64,000 nt of DNA. Origin: an uncultured Prevotella sp. Its GTDB lineage: Bacteria; Bacteroidota; Bacteroidia; Bacteroidales; Bacteroidaceae. The stretch lies in contig UQFS01000019.1 of assembly GCA_900540375.1 (NCBI GenBank), positions 3,779 to 67,778 on the forward strand, in the 5' to 3' direction. The notes under the pieces are model-generated. The model saw only the letters and a list, made by a program, of their open reading frames with translations. It searched no databases and was not told the origin of the DNA. A program made the position numbers and the translations under genes. Shown piece by piece: positions 51,668 to 60,249 of the stretch. Every line of letters starts with the position of its first letter. Position 1 is the first letter of the stretch.

Positions 51668-53506
51668 TTATTTCCGTGGGCCACGGGTGGCACGATGATG
51701 CGCCTTGGCATTTGCCGGTTTGATAAACGGCGTACCGGTATCCATCTTCACGTCCACTGTCACAGAGAGCGTCTTGGTGAAGCTGCACTGAGCGGCGAGT
51801 CCTGCCGTGGCACCCCAAGGATTGACGATATAGCGACGTGCGGTAGTCTCCTTGTCACCGGCTCCCCGGTCGATGGTAGCGTCGTCGAAGATGATATCCT
51901 TACCGTCGGCTTGGATTCCCTTCACCACGACGTCGCAGTTAGGATGGTCACCGAGCAGTTTCTCAATATCGAGATAGATACCATAGACATTGTCGCAACT
52001 GCCGTTGATGGTGAAGGTATAGCTACCGTCAGAGCCGTCCTTGACAAACACGTCGTCGCTCTGCTGGGTCTGCCAATCCGGGGTGAAGAGGTGAAGACCA
52101 CCCTTATAGGTCTTAGCCACTCCGGCGCGTACCACGCTCCACTGATAGCCCATATACTGATAGAACTTACCCTGGTCGTCGTACTCGCGTGCGCCCCACA
52201 CGATATTGTCCAGTCCACCGGTCTGCGGATTGCAGTTGGTCTCTTGGCTGAAGCCGAGGATACGCAGGCTGCTCTTATTGGTTGTCATCACAGCGCGACC
52301 GTCCTTACTGATGGCAAAGGTGGGCAGAGCGGGCGTGAAGGTGTAGACGCCTTCCTTGCTCAGCGTGTAGCTGCCCTTGGTCTCGTTGCCGTCGGGAGCG
52401 GTGAACGTGTAGCTGTGGTTGCTGCTGTTCATCACGATGGTGACATCCTCAAGGTTGTCGATAGCGTCGAAGGCGGTCACGCCCTTAGCCTTTCCGTCCT
52501 TGGTGTACCAGTCAAAGCCGGTGAGCTTATAGGTGATGATGCGGTCGTTCTTCGGTTCCACGAAGTCCATCCATCCGTCTTCCATGGTTGGGAAGACCTC
52601 CACCTCTGGAGCCTCGTAGTGGTCGGCATGGTCTTTCGACACGAAGTTGAAGCAGAGCCACCACTTGCCCTCGCCGGAGGTGTCGGGATTGCGAAGGATG
52701 GCGAGACGCAGCTGGTTGTTGGTCAGCGTGACGATATGGATGTCCTTTTGCCATCCTACGGCGTCCTGGCGGTTCTCCCAGTTGGACGAGTGGAGCAAAG
52801 GAACGTCGGTCAGATTGATCTTGTGATTGTCGAGATCGAGCAGATAAGTGCCTGACAGAGCCTTGGCAACACCGTTAGGATCATAAGTCACACTCTGCAC
52901 GTTGGCTCCATTCTTCAAGTCGAAGGTGATGGAACTCTTCATGAAGTTGCCCGACTCGTCTTCGTGGTTGGCAGCGGGATCCCAGTTGCTCGTGAAGTTA
53001 TTCCACTCGGCATTGGTCGCCGACGGGTCGCCATAGGAGACCTCGCCCGAGCAGAGTCCATAGTTGCCGTTGTCGGGAATCCACGTCTTGCTCTGTCCGA
53101 CGCCACCGGTGAGCATGGTGTAGAGCTCATTGTTGACGAAATCAGCACAGAACTGGTCGACGGTGAAGTGAGCAGTGTCGCCATAGACATAACCGCCACG
53201 CGTGTTCACACCGAAGAGCACGTCGTAGGTGCCCGGGAACGGAATCTTCAGGGTGACGTCTTTCTCCTGCGACCGTCCCTGCGGCTCAATCCAACTGACC
53301 TGATAGCGATCGGCCATGAGGCTCTTCAAGTACACGATGTTAGGGTTTTGTTCGTCGTGGGTGATGGTATAGGCCTGGCCTTCGACGAGATCAGCCGTCA
53401 TGACATCCTTGTCGCCGAGGTCGTAGTCATCGGGCGAGCATGCTGCCATGCCAAAGAGCATGAGTGCCGCCCCTGCTAAGGCATAGATATAATGATTGAT
53501 TTTCAT
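51668..53506 (-). CDS. Surface glycan-binding lipoprotein
   Basis: A 612-residue lipoprotein (lipobox MAAC, then SPDDYDLGDKD). A PKD- or Ig-like N-terminal domain covers about 35-115 (PFPGTYDVLFGVNTRGGYVY). A long beta-rich C-terminal region follows with many exposed Trp and Tyr (NWDPAANHEDE, GWMDFVEP, YQYMGYQWSVV). It is the immediate neighbour of susD and fits the SGBP-B slot, which captures glycan at the cell surface. The tail HHRATRGPRK is basic and unusual. Confidence 0.82.
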   Translation of the reverse strand: MKINHYIYALAGAALMLFGMAACSPDDYDLGDKDVMTADLVEGQAYTITHDEQNPNIVYLKSLMADRYQVSWIEPQGRSQEKDVTLKIPFPGTYDVLFGVNTRGGYVYGDTAHFTVDQFCADFVNNELYTMLTGGVGQSKTWIPDNGNYGLCSGEVSYGDPSATNAEWNNFTSNWDPAANHEDESGNFMKSSITFDLKNGANVQSVTYDPNGVAKALSGTYLLDLDNHKINLTDVPLLHSSNWENRQDAVGWQKDIHIVTLTNNQLRLAILRNPDTSGEGKWWLCFNFVSKDHADHYEAPEVEVFPTMEDGWMDFVEPKNDRIITYKLTGFDWYTKDGKAKGVTAFDAIDNLEDVTIVMNSSNHSYTFTAPDGNETKGSYTLSKEGVYTFTPALPTFAISKDGRAVMTTNKSSLRILGFSQETNCNPQTGGLDNIVWGAREYDDQGKFYQYMGYQWSVVRAGVAKTYKGGLHLFTPDWQTQQSDDVFVKDGSDGSYTFTINGSCDNVYGIYLDIEKLLGDHPNCDVVVKGIQADGKDIIFDDATIDRGAGDKETTARRYIVNPWGATAGLAAQCSFTKTLSVTVDVKMDTGTPFIKPANAKAHHRATRGPRK

Positions 53507-53569
53507 AATGAGATTGCTATTTAGTCCATTCTTAGTTGATGGTGAAAAGAAAATGTTTTTGATCCAGGA

Positions 53570-55291
53570 TTACCATCCGGCATTCTGCTTAAGCAGGTTG
53601 TTGGAGCGCTGGATCTGAGTGAGTGGTATCTGGCAGAAGCCACGTTTGCTCTTGATGGTCTCGGCTTTGATGGTCACCGTCTCTTCCCTGCCGCCGGAGA
53701 CAACTTTCTCTCCGCTGGCTGCTATCGTGTTGGCGGCCACGTCGATACCCTGGCGCAGCAGATCCCAGTAGCGGATGCCCTCACCGATGAACTCGAGTTT
53801 ACGCTCTTTGAGGATGTTGCTTTCAGTTACAGGCAGCTCGCGGTAGCCGTTGCTGAGCGTGCCGTCGCCCTGCGTGAAAGCGCGTTTGCGAACCTCATTG
53901 AAATAGGTCTGACCCTTCGGCGAACCGAGTTCGGCAGCCATCAGCAGCACGTCGGAATAGCGCATGAGCACATAGTCCTGCGGTTGGGAGATCTGGAAGT
54001 CACCGGCCATGAGGCCCTGATAGTAGTGTGTCATCGACCAGGAACCGTCAGCGCCCTTTGTCCACTTCGAGCGAGGCGTGTATTTCTTGATGGCGAAACC
54101 GGTGTATTCGCGCTGGTCGGAGGCCACCTTCTTCCAGGCATCGAGCTGCGTGATGCCTTCCTGGGCCATGTTGATGATCGACGCACTCTGGCGGCTGTCA
54201 CCGGCGGCGAAGTCGTTCCATGTGGCTGTGGTCACCGTGGCGCCGCCCCAGCCTTGGCCGTAGGGCACACAGATCGTACCGCCGGTGCGCATACCGAACA
54301 TCACGATGGAGCGGTTGCCGCCGGTGTTACCGTTATAGTCAGCGGTGTAGTTGAACTTCATACTCAGCACGGTCTCGCTGTTGCCGTCGCCGGCATAGGT
54401 CGAGTCGTTGGTCCAGTTGCCGGCAGCTTCCTGCACCCAGTTGTCGCTGGCAGCTGGCCAGAGGTTCTTGAACTGCGGCACGAGGCTGTATTCTCCGCTC
54501 TCAATGACATCCTCCAGACCGGCCAGAGCCTTGGCTGCTGTCAGTCCGCCGGGCATCTCCTTGCGCTCGTTGTTGTTGTAAACGCCGTCGTAGAAGAGAT
54601 AGACACGGGCGAGCATAGCCTCAGCAGCATACTTGGTGATGCGGCCGTCGTTGGCTGCTGCCTGACTCTTGGGGTAAGCGCTGGCCGGGATATTGTCGGC
54701 CGCGTAGGTCAGATCGTTGACGATGAGCGCATAGACGCTGTCGGGATCGGCCTGAGGAACGTTCTTATCGGTAGGCGTGGTGATCAGAGGGATGTGCTCA
54801 AACATACGCACCATGTCGAAATAGCACAGTGCACGAATGGCGCGTGTCTCGCCGAGGATGCGGCCCTTGACGGCGTCGGAGCTCCACTGCGTGCCCTGGG
54901 TCTTGAGCAAGAGTTCATTGCAGTTGTAGATAGCCTTGTAATAGTCTTCCCACAGGTCGTTGTAGATGTTGGTCTGAGAGACGTCCTGGCTGATGTCGAA
55001 ACGGTCTACGACCTGGGAGTTGCGGGCGTCATTGGCACCCGTACCACCGAAGCACTCGTCACTCATATACTCTGCTGCCATCTGGAAGGTGAAGGTCGGA
55101 CCGAGTGACACGGTGCCCTGCCAGCCGTCGTAGCAACCGATGAGGGCGCGGTCGGCGTCGCTCTGGTTCTTATAGTAGTTGCCCGTCGACGTCTCTGTCT
55201 TCGACGAGACATCGAGGAAATCATTGCCGCAGGAGGTCATGCCCAAGGAGAGCAGTGCCGTGGCGGCGATGGTGAATATCTTGGTTTTCAT
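53570..55291 (-). CDS. SusD-like glycan-binding lipoprotein
   Basis: A 573-residue outer-membrane lipoprotein (lipobox TSC-GNDFLDVSSK). The RagB/SusD fold shows TPR-like helices and the ending SNNLLKQNAGW. It forms a lid on the SusC barrel and binds the polysaccharide. It begins 21 bases after susC and is surely co-transcribed. Confidence 0.96.
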   Translation of the reverse strand: MKTKIFTIAATALLSLGMTSCGNDFLDVSSKTETSTGNYYKNQSDADRALIGCYDGWQGTVSLGPTFTFQMAAEYMSDECFGGTGANDARNSQVVDRFDISQDVSQTNIYNDLWEDYYKAIYNCNELLLKTQGTQWSSDAVKGRILGETRAIRALCYFDMVRMFEHIPLITTPTDKNVPQADPDSVYALIVNDLTYAADNIPASAYPKSQAAANDGRITKYAAEAMLARVYLFYDGVYNNNERKEMPGGLTAAKALAGLEDVIESGEYSLVPQFKNLWPAASDNWVQEAAGNWTNDSTYAGDGNSETVLSMKFNYTADYNGNTGGNRSIVMFGMRTGGTICVPYGQGWGGATVTTATWNDFAAGDSRQSASIINMAQEGITQLDAWKKVASDQREYTGFAIKKYTPRSKWTKGADGSWSMTHYYQGLMAGDFQISQPQDYVLMRYSDVLLMAAELGSPKGQTYFNEVRKRAFTQGDGTLSNGYRELPVTESNILKERKLEFIGEGIRYWDLLRQGIDVAANTIAASGEKVVSGGREETVTIKAETIKSKRGFCQIPLTQIQRSNNLLKQNAGW

Positions 55292-55312
55292 TGTCTTCTG
55301 AGATTAAAGGTA

Positions 55313-58300
55313 TTAGAACTTGAGATTGATACCGACCAGACAGGTGCGTGGCCGTGGATAGTAGCCCAGATCCACACCGCTGACCCATCCGTCCATACCG
55401 TAGCCCACTTCAGGATCCATGCCGTTGTAGTGAGTGAAGGTGAAGGCGTTCTGCACCTGGAAATAAAGGCGCGCCTGCGAGAGATAAGACGTGTGGATGA
55501 GCTTGGCAAAGTCGTAGCCCAGCGTGATGTTGCTGATGCGAAGGAACTTGCCGTCGTGGATGAAGAGATCAGAGAACTGATAGTTGATGTTGGTGTTGGT
55601 CACGCGCGGGATCTTGTTGCTCGTGCCCTCACCGGTCCAGCGGTCGAGGATCTCTGTCGTGTAGTTGGCCGTGGTGGAACCCACATTGCGATAGCTCTGC
55701 ACGATCTTGTTGCCGGTCTCGCCGTTGGCAGTCATGGAGAAGTCGAAACCTTTGTAGTCGAATCCCAGCGAGAAACCGAAGGTGAAGTCAGGCATGCCGT
55801 TGCCAAGGTTGACCTTGTCGGCGTCGTTGATCTTGCCATCGTGGTTGACATCGTAGTATTTCACGTCGCCGGGCTTGGAATCAGCCTGCAGCACACCATT
55901 GCCGTTGGCGATCCAATCTTTGATCTCTTGCTCATTTTGGAAGAGTCCGGCTGTCTTGTAGCCCCAGAAATAGCCGATGGGCTCGCCGTTGCTGGCGCGA
56001 TAAAACTCCGTAGAGTTGTCGTAGAGCTGATTGGTCTGTCCGTGGATGATGCCGTCCTCGTTGGGGATGTTGCCGACCTTGTTGTGGTTGTAGGCACCGT
56101 TGACGTTGACGAAGTAGTTGAAATTGCGGCCGATGCGATCGTTCCAACCGAGTCCGACCTCCACACCGATGTTTTTCACGTCACCACCATTAATATATGG
56201 TGCACCGGTTCCTGCCGTGGCGAGGATAGGCGGCTGCACGAGCCAGTCTTTCGTGGTCTTGTAGTACCAGTCGAAGTTGACGTTGAGCTTGCCGAATACA
56301 CGGGCGTCGAAGCCGAAGTCGGTCTGCTCAGAGGTCTCCCAAGTAATGTTCTCGTTGGCCAGACGCGTCACGCGCGCTCCCCACTGGTCGGCTGCTGAAC
56401 CCTTTGTCGTACCGAAGTTGTAGTAGACATTGTTGAAGGATACAGGTGCAGTATACATGTAGTTGCCGATGTTTTGATTACCGACCTGCCCCCAGCTGCC
56501 ACGGAGCTTGAAGTAGTCGACGACCTTGCTGACAGGCTTCCACCATTTCTCATTGCTCATCACCCAGCCGGCGCTCACCGAGGGGAACCAGCCAAAGCGG
56601 TGACCGCGGGCAAAGCGGCTCGAACCATCGCAGCGCAGCGTGGCCGTGGCCATGTAGGTCTCTTTGTAGTTCCACGACAGACGGCCGAAGTAGCTCACCA
56701 TGCGCTCTTCGTCCCAAGGCGAACCGCTGGCGCTGAGTCCTTCCTCCTGCGACTTGGCGGTGCCGTTGCTCACCCAGGCATAAGGCCAGGTGTCGAAGCC
56801 CTCACGCAGGGAACCGTTGGCGGCATAGAGGCTGCTGCCATTGGTGCGGTAGGCCTCAGTGCCGAGCATCGCGTCAAAGAAATGCTTGCCGAGTGTCCAG
56901 TTGTAGGTCAGCGTGTTGGTCCAGGTGATGCCGAAGCCGTCGCTCTTGCTCTGGCTGGCTGTCGTGCGCGTGTCGTTATAGCTGTAGACCGAGAAATGAT
57001 AGAGCGGGTTGAAACCGCGGTAGTCATTGGAGTCGTACTTCACGCCGAGCGTCGTGCGGAACTTCAGGTTCTTGATGAACTGAAACTCCGCGAAGGCGTT
57101 GGCGGTGATAGTGGCGTTTTGCGACTTGTTGATGTTGTTGACCATCATCACGCCGTAAGGATTGCCGTCGGCATTGTACCATGGGCTGTTGCTGGTGTCG
57201 TTGTAGGGACTGCCATACACGCCGTTGTCGCTGTAGACCGGCGCCAAGGGCGATGTGGCGAAGGCCGCACGCAAAGAGTTGTTGTATTGGTTGCCGACGT
57301 TAAGTCCGCGCTTCTTATAATAGATAAAGGAGACCTGCTCACCGACCTTCAGGAATTTGTCGATGACGTTGTACTCTGAGTTGACACGGAAGTTGTAACG
57401 GCTGTAGTAAGAGACATCCTTACCGCCGACGATACCTTCCTGGTTCATGTATCCCATGCTCATGGCATAGTTGCCACGGCCACTGCCGCCTGTGATGCCA
57501 AGGGTGTAGCTCTCGGTTTGCGCGTTGTTCTTGAACATCTGGTCGACCCAGTCTGTGTCGTAGATCTGACCGGTCGTCGGGTCTGTGATGCCCCAAGTGG
57601 TGACGTTGCCGTCAGCGTCTTTCTGAGTGTAGTAGCTCTTCCAGTCGTATGCCTGACCGCCGGAGTTGATATTCTGCTCGTCCATGATGGTCATGTACTG
57701 CTGAGCGTTGAGCATCTTTACCTTGCGGATCGGCTTCTGCCAGCCCTTGTAAGCGTCAAAACTGACCACCGAGCGGCCTTTTTTACCGCTCTTTGTGGTG
57801 ACGAGCACCACGCCGTTGGCCGACTGCGAACCATAGATGGCGGCGGAGGCTGCATCCTTCAGTACGTCGATGCTCTCGATGTCGGCAGGATTGAGCGTAG
57901 CGATGTCGCCGCGGATGCCGTCTATAATATAAAGAGGAGAAGAGGAACCGGTGGTGCCGATGCCTCGGATGTTGACCTTGAGTCCCTCACCGGGCTGTCC
58001 CGACTGCGAGATGACGGTCATACCGGGGGTCTGCCCTTGCAGGGCCTGCAGAGGATTGGTGGTGTTGAGTTTGGCCACATCGTCGCCCTTGACCTGAAGG
58101 GTAGCGCCGGTGACGAGCTTTTTCTTCTGTACGCCATAGCCGATGACTACGACATCGTTGAGCGAGTTGGCCTCTTCGGCAAGCTGAATGGTGAGGTCGT
58201 TGCCTGCCACCTTCACTTTTTGCTGCACAAAGCCAATGTAGGAGACGAGAAGCGTCTGACCGTCATTGGCCTCCAAGGAGAAATGTCCGTCGAGATCCGT

Positions 58301-58483
58301 CACAGTACCTGACTGCGTGCCGATGACCTTTACCGTCGCTCCCGTGAGCGGCTCGCCATCAGTGGCCGACTTGACCGTGCCTTTCACAATCTTGGCGTAG
58401 AGGGCTGAGCCTTGCAACACGCCGATCGCCGGAAACAGCAAACATGCTATTAGGGCCATTTTACATAAGATAGATTTGCGCAT
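55313..58483 (-). CDS. SusC-like TonB-dependent transporter
   Basis: A 1056-residue outer-membrane importer. A signal peptide is followed by a carboxypeptidase-regulatory-like domain (about 30-110; KGTVKSATDGEPLTGATVKV). A plug follows (VIGYGVQKKKLVTGATLQVK, VNIRGIGTTGSSSPLYIIDG), then a 22-strand barrel ending GINLKF. The frame opens at 58528, but ATG 58483 (MRKSILCKMALIAC) is a proper signal-peptide start. It imports oligosaccharides with SusD and is the first gene of the locus. Confidence 0.96.
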   Translation of the reverse strand: MRKSILCKMALIACLLFPAIGVLQGSALYAKIVKGTVKSATDGEPLTGATVKVIGTQSGTVTDLDGHFSLEANDGQTLLVSYIGFVQQKVKVAGNDLTIQLAEEANSLNDVVVIGYGVQKKKLVTGATLQVKGDDVAKLNTTNPLQALQGQTPGMTVISQSGQPGEGLKVNIRGIGTTGSSSPLYIIDGIRGDIATLNPADIESIDVLKDAASAAIYGSQSANGVVLVTTKSGKKGRSVVSFDAYKGWQKPIRKVKMLNAQQYMTIMDEQNINSGGQAYDWKSYYTQKDADGNVTTWGITDPTTGQIYDTDWVDQMFKNNAQTESYTLGITGGSGRGNYAMSMGYMNQEGIVGGKDVSYYSRYNFRVNSEYNVIDKFLKVGEQVSFIYYKKRGLNVGNQYNNSLRAAFATSPLAPVYSDNGVYGSPYNDTSNSPWYNADGNPYGVMMVNNINKSQNATITANAFAEFQFIKNLKFRTTLGVKYDSNDYRGFNPLYHFSVYSYNDTRTTASQSKSDGFGITWTNTLTYNWTLGKHFFDAMLGTEAYRTNGSSLYAANGSLREGFDTWPYAWVSNGTAKSQEEGLSASGSPWDEERMVSYFGRLSWNYKETYMATATLRCDGSSRFARGHRFGWFPSVSAGWVMSNEKWWKPVSKVVDYFKLRGSWGQVGNQNIGNYMYTAPVSFNNVYYNFGTTKGSAADQWGARVTRLANENITWETSEQTDFGFDARVFGKLNVNFDWYYKTTKDWLVQPPILATAGTGAPYINGGDVKNIGVEVGLGWNDRIGRNFNYFVNVNGAYNHNKVGNIPNEDGIIHGQTNQLYDNSTEFYRASNGEPIGYFWGYKTAGLFQNEQEIKDWIANGNGVLQADSKPGDVKYYDVNHDGKINDADKVNLGNGMPDFTFGFSLGFDYKGFDFSMTANGETGNKIVQSYRNVGSTTANYTTEILDRWTGEGTSNKIPRVTNTNINYQFSDLFIHDGKFLRISNITLGYDFAKLIHTSYLSQARLYFQVQNAFTFTHYNGMDPEVGYGMDGWVSGVDLGYYPRPRTCLVGINLKF

Positions 58484-58559
58484 GGTTGGTTGAGTTTTAA
58501 ATGTATAATAATTGATGTAGGATGACAACCTGTGTTGATCGTTATTAGGAATAACACTG

Positions 58560-58567
58560 CAAAGTTA
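58560..58567 (-). promoter_or_regulatory. -7 box of the susC operon
   Basis: TAACTTTG on the minus strand, 76 bases before the susC start. The -33 element is poor, consistent with activator dependence. Confidence 0.6.
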
Positions 58568-58596
58568 GGTTTTTTCTAACGAAACAGCCTGCAACC

Positions 58597-58626
58597 ATGT
58601 TACAGAATAGGTACACATATGTTACA
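58597..58626. promoter_or_regulatory. Direct repeat, candidate operator of the susC operon
   Basis: ATGTTACA at 58597-58604 and again at 58619-58626, spaced 22 bases (two helical turns). It lies 30-60 bases upstream of the -7 box on the coding-strand side, where HTCS and AraC-type activators bind. Confidence 0.5.
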
Positions 58627-58738
58627 TATTTGGCATTTACCGACCGGCGGAAGTGCTGATATGATGCAAGAATCGCATAAATGTGGGGTCGGCACCAATA
58701 TTTTCGGGCTTGCATTTCACGGTATCAGCAGAAAAGCG

Positions 58739-58746
58739 TAACTTTG
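58739..58746 (+). promoter_or_regulatory. Promoter of the HAD gene at 58.8 kb
   Basis: TAACTTTG with TTTC 20 bases upstream (58715-58718). The ATG is 62 bases downstream. Confidence 0.65.
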
Positions 58747-58808
58747 CGATGTGAGAGAACAGAACGGGCGGAACGCCAGATTTCGCCGTAACACATATTT
58801 ATACGCAC

Positions 58809-59618
58809 ATGGATTACAAGATGATCGTGCTCGATCTCGACGGCACGCTGACAAATAGTAAGAAAGAGATGACACCCCGCACGCGCGACGCACTGCTGAA
58901 AGCTGAACAGCGGGGCGTGCGCATCGTACTCGCATCGGGCCGCCCCACCTATGGCATCACGGCACTCGCTGAGGAACTGGACCTGAAGACTTACCAAGGT
59001 TTTATCCTTGCCTTCAACGGCGGACGCATCACCGACTGCGCTACGGGCAAGGTGGTCTTTGACCAACCTTTAAATCCTGAGGTCGTGCCCCCACTCTACG
59101 AGGCCGTCAAGAAACACGGCATGGAGATGCTCACCTATCAGGACGAGAAGATCGCGGCAACGAAGAAGGCCAATAAATATGTCCTCCACGAGGCGTTCAT
59201 CAACAAGATGCCGGTCGTGGAATACACGGATTTCATCCATCAGATCCGCTACCCGATCAACAAATGCCTGGTCGTCGGCGACCCGGCTCCGCTGCATGAG
59301 CTCGAGCTGCAACTGGCCGGGACGTTCAAAGGCATGATGGATGTCTACCGCTCGGCCGGGTTCTTCCTGGAGTGCGTGCCGCCCGGCATCGACAAGGCAC
59401 ACTCGCTGAAGCGTCTCTTTGAACTGACCGGCATCCGCCGCGAGGAGGTCATCGCCTGCGGCGACGGCTACAACGATCAGAGCATGATACGCTTCGCAGG
59501 ACTCGGCGTCGCCATGGCCAACGCTCCGAAAGACATACAGGACACGGCCGACTACATCACTTACAGCAACGAGGAGGATGGTGTGGCGCACGTGGCCGAG
59601 AAGTTTATCCTGAAATAG
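58809..59618 (+). CDS. Cof-type HAD-IIB phosphatase
   Basis: A 269-residue sugar-phosphatase-like protein. Motif I is VLDLDGTLTNS, motif II is LASGRPTYG and motif IV is CGDGYNDQSMI, with the lysine of motif III near residue 194. It is distinct from the HAD protein at 16.1 kb. It has its own promoter and stands alone, divergent from susC. The substrate is unknown. Confidence 0.9.
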   Translation: MDYKMIVLDLDGTLTNSKKEMTPRTRDALLKAEQRGVRIVLASGRPTYGITALAEELDLKTYQGFILAFNGGRITDCATGKVVFDQPLNPEVVPPLYEAVKKHGMEMLTYQDEKIAATKKANKYVLHEAFINKMPVVEYTDFIHQIRYPINKCLVVGDPAPLHELELQLAGTFKGMMDVYRSAGFFLECVPPGIDKAHSLKRLFELTGIRREEVIACGDGYNDQSMIRFAGLGVAMANAPKDIQDTADYITYSNEEDGVAHVAEKFILK

Positions 59619-59622
59619 ATCT

Positions 59623-60003
59623 GTTGGGAAAACTGACATTTTTCGGCCCTTTTCCTTGCGTTTTTCTGCACCAAGGTGTCCTTTGCGCTGAATTTTGCGA
59701 TTCTCAGCTTATTTTTGTAACATACTGATTGTCAGGCAAATACAAACAATATCGAGAGCTTTAGCGCTCAAAAAGCCTCTTTAGTCATAAAAAAACTGCT
59801 GAAAGTATGTCTCAAAGTACCTTTTTGATGCTGTCATCTAAGCTTTCTGACCCTGTCATCTCGGCTTTCTGACCTGATCATCACGCCGAGATGACCGGGT
59901 CAGAAAGCCTTTTTGATCACTTCATCTCAGAATTTTCTCTCAAAGTGCCTTCTTCGCTTCTCCAGAATGAAAGCTCACGGTGAACTACTTTTGTAAGATT
60001 CTT
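59623..60003 (+). repeat. 390-bp dispersed intergenic element, copy 3
   Basis: Box A at 59630-59649 differs by one base from copies 1 and 2 and is followed by CCTTGCGTTTTTCTGCACCAA-type DNA. The TTTCTGA cluster spans about 59811-59960, including the GGTCAGAAAGC inverted partner. Box C (59957-59999) has TCCAGAATGAAAGCTCACGG and CTTTTGTAA. It begins five bases after the HAD stop codon. Confidence 0.85.
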
Positions 60004-60151
60004 TGCAACTAAACAGCGGTCCGTGCTCATCTACTCCTTAATTATATATAGCGCTCACTGTCAATAAAGGCAGCTTTATTGTTCAGTTTTGCCAACTCTT
60101 GAAAACAATAGGTCAAACATTGTAAAAATCCTGATTTTTAAGTGCTTGAAA
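60004..60151. other. A/T-rich spacer before hppA
   Basis: About 150 bases between the repeat copy and the hppA promoter, with no gene or clear structure recognised. Confidence 0.5.
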
Positions 60152-60183
60152 GTTGCAACCTATTATTTTTTTTCCTAAATTTG
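60152..60183 (+). promoter_or_regulatory. Promoter of the pyrophosphatase gene
   Basis: TTG (60152-60154), 21 bases, then TAAATTTG (60176-60183). The ATG at 60250 is 66 bases on. Confidence 0.75.
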
Positions 60184-60249
60184 CCATCATAAACGGACGC
60201 GTTGAGAACCGCGTCGCTATCGTGTCTAATCATTCAATCGTCGTGCCTT

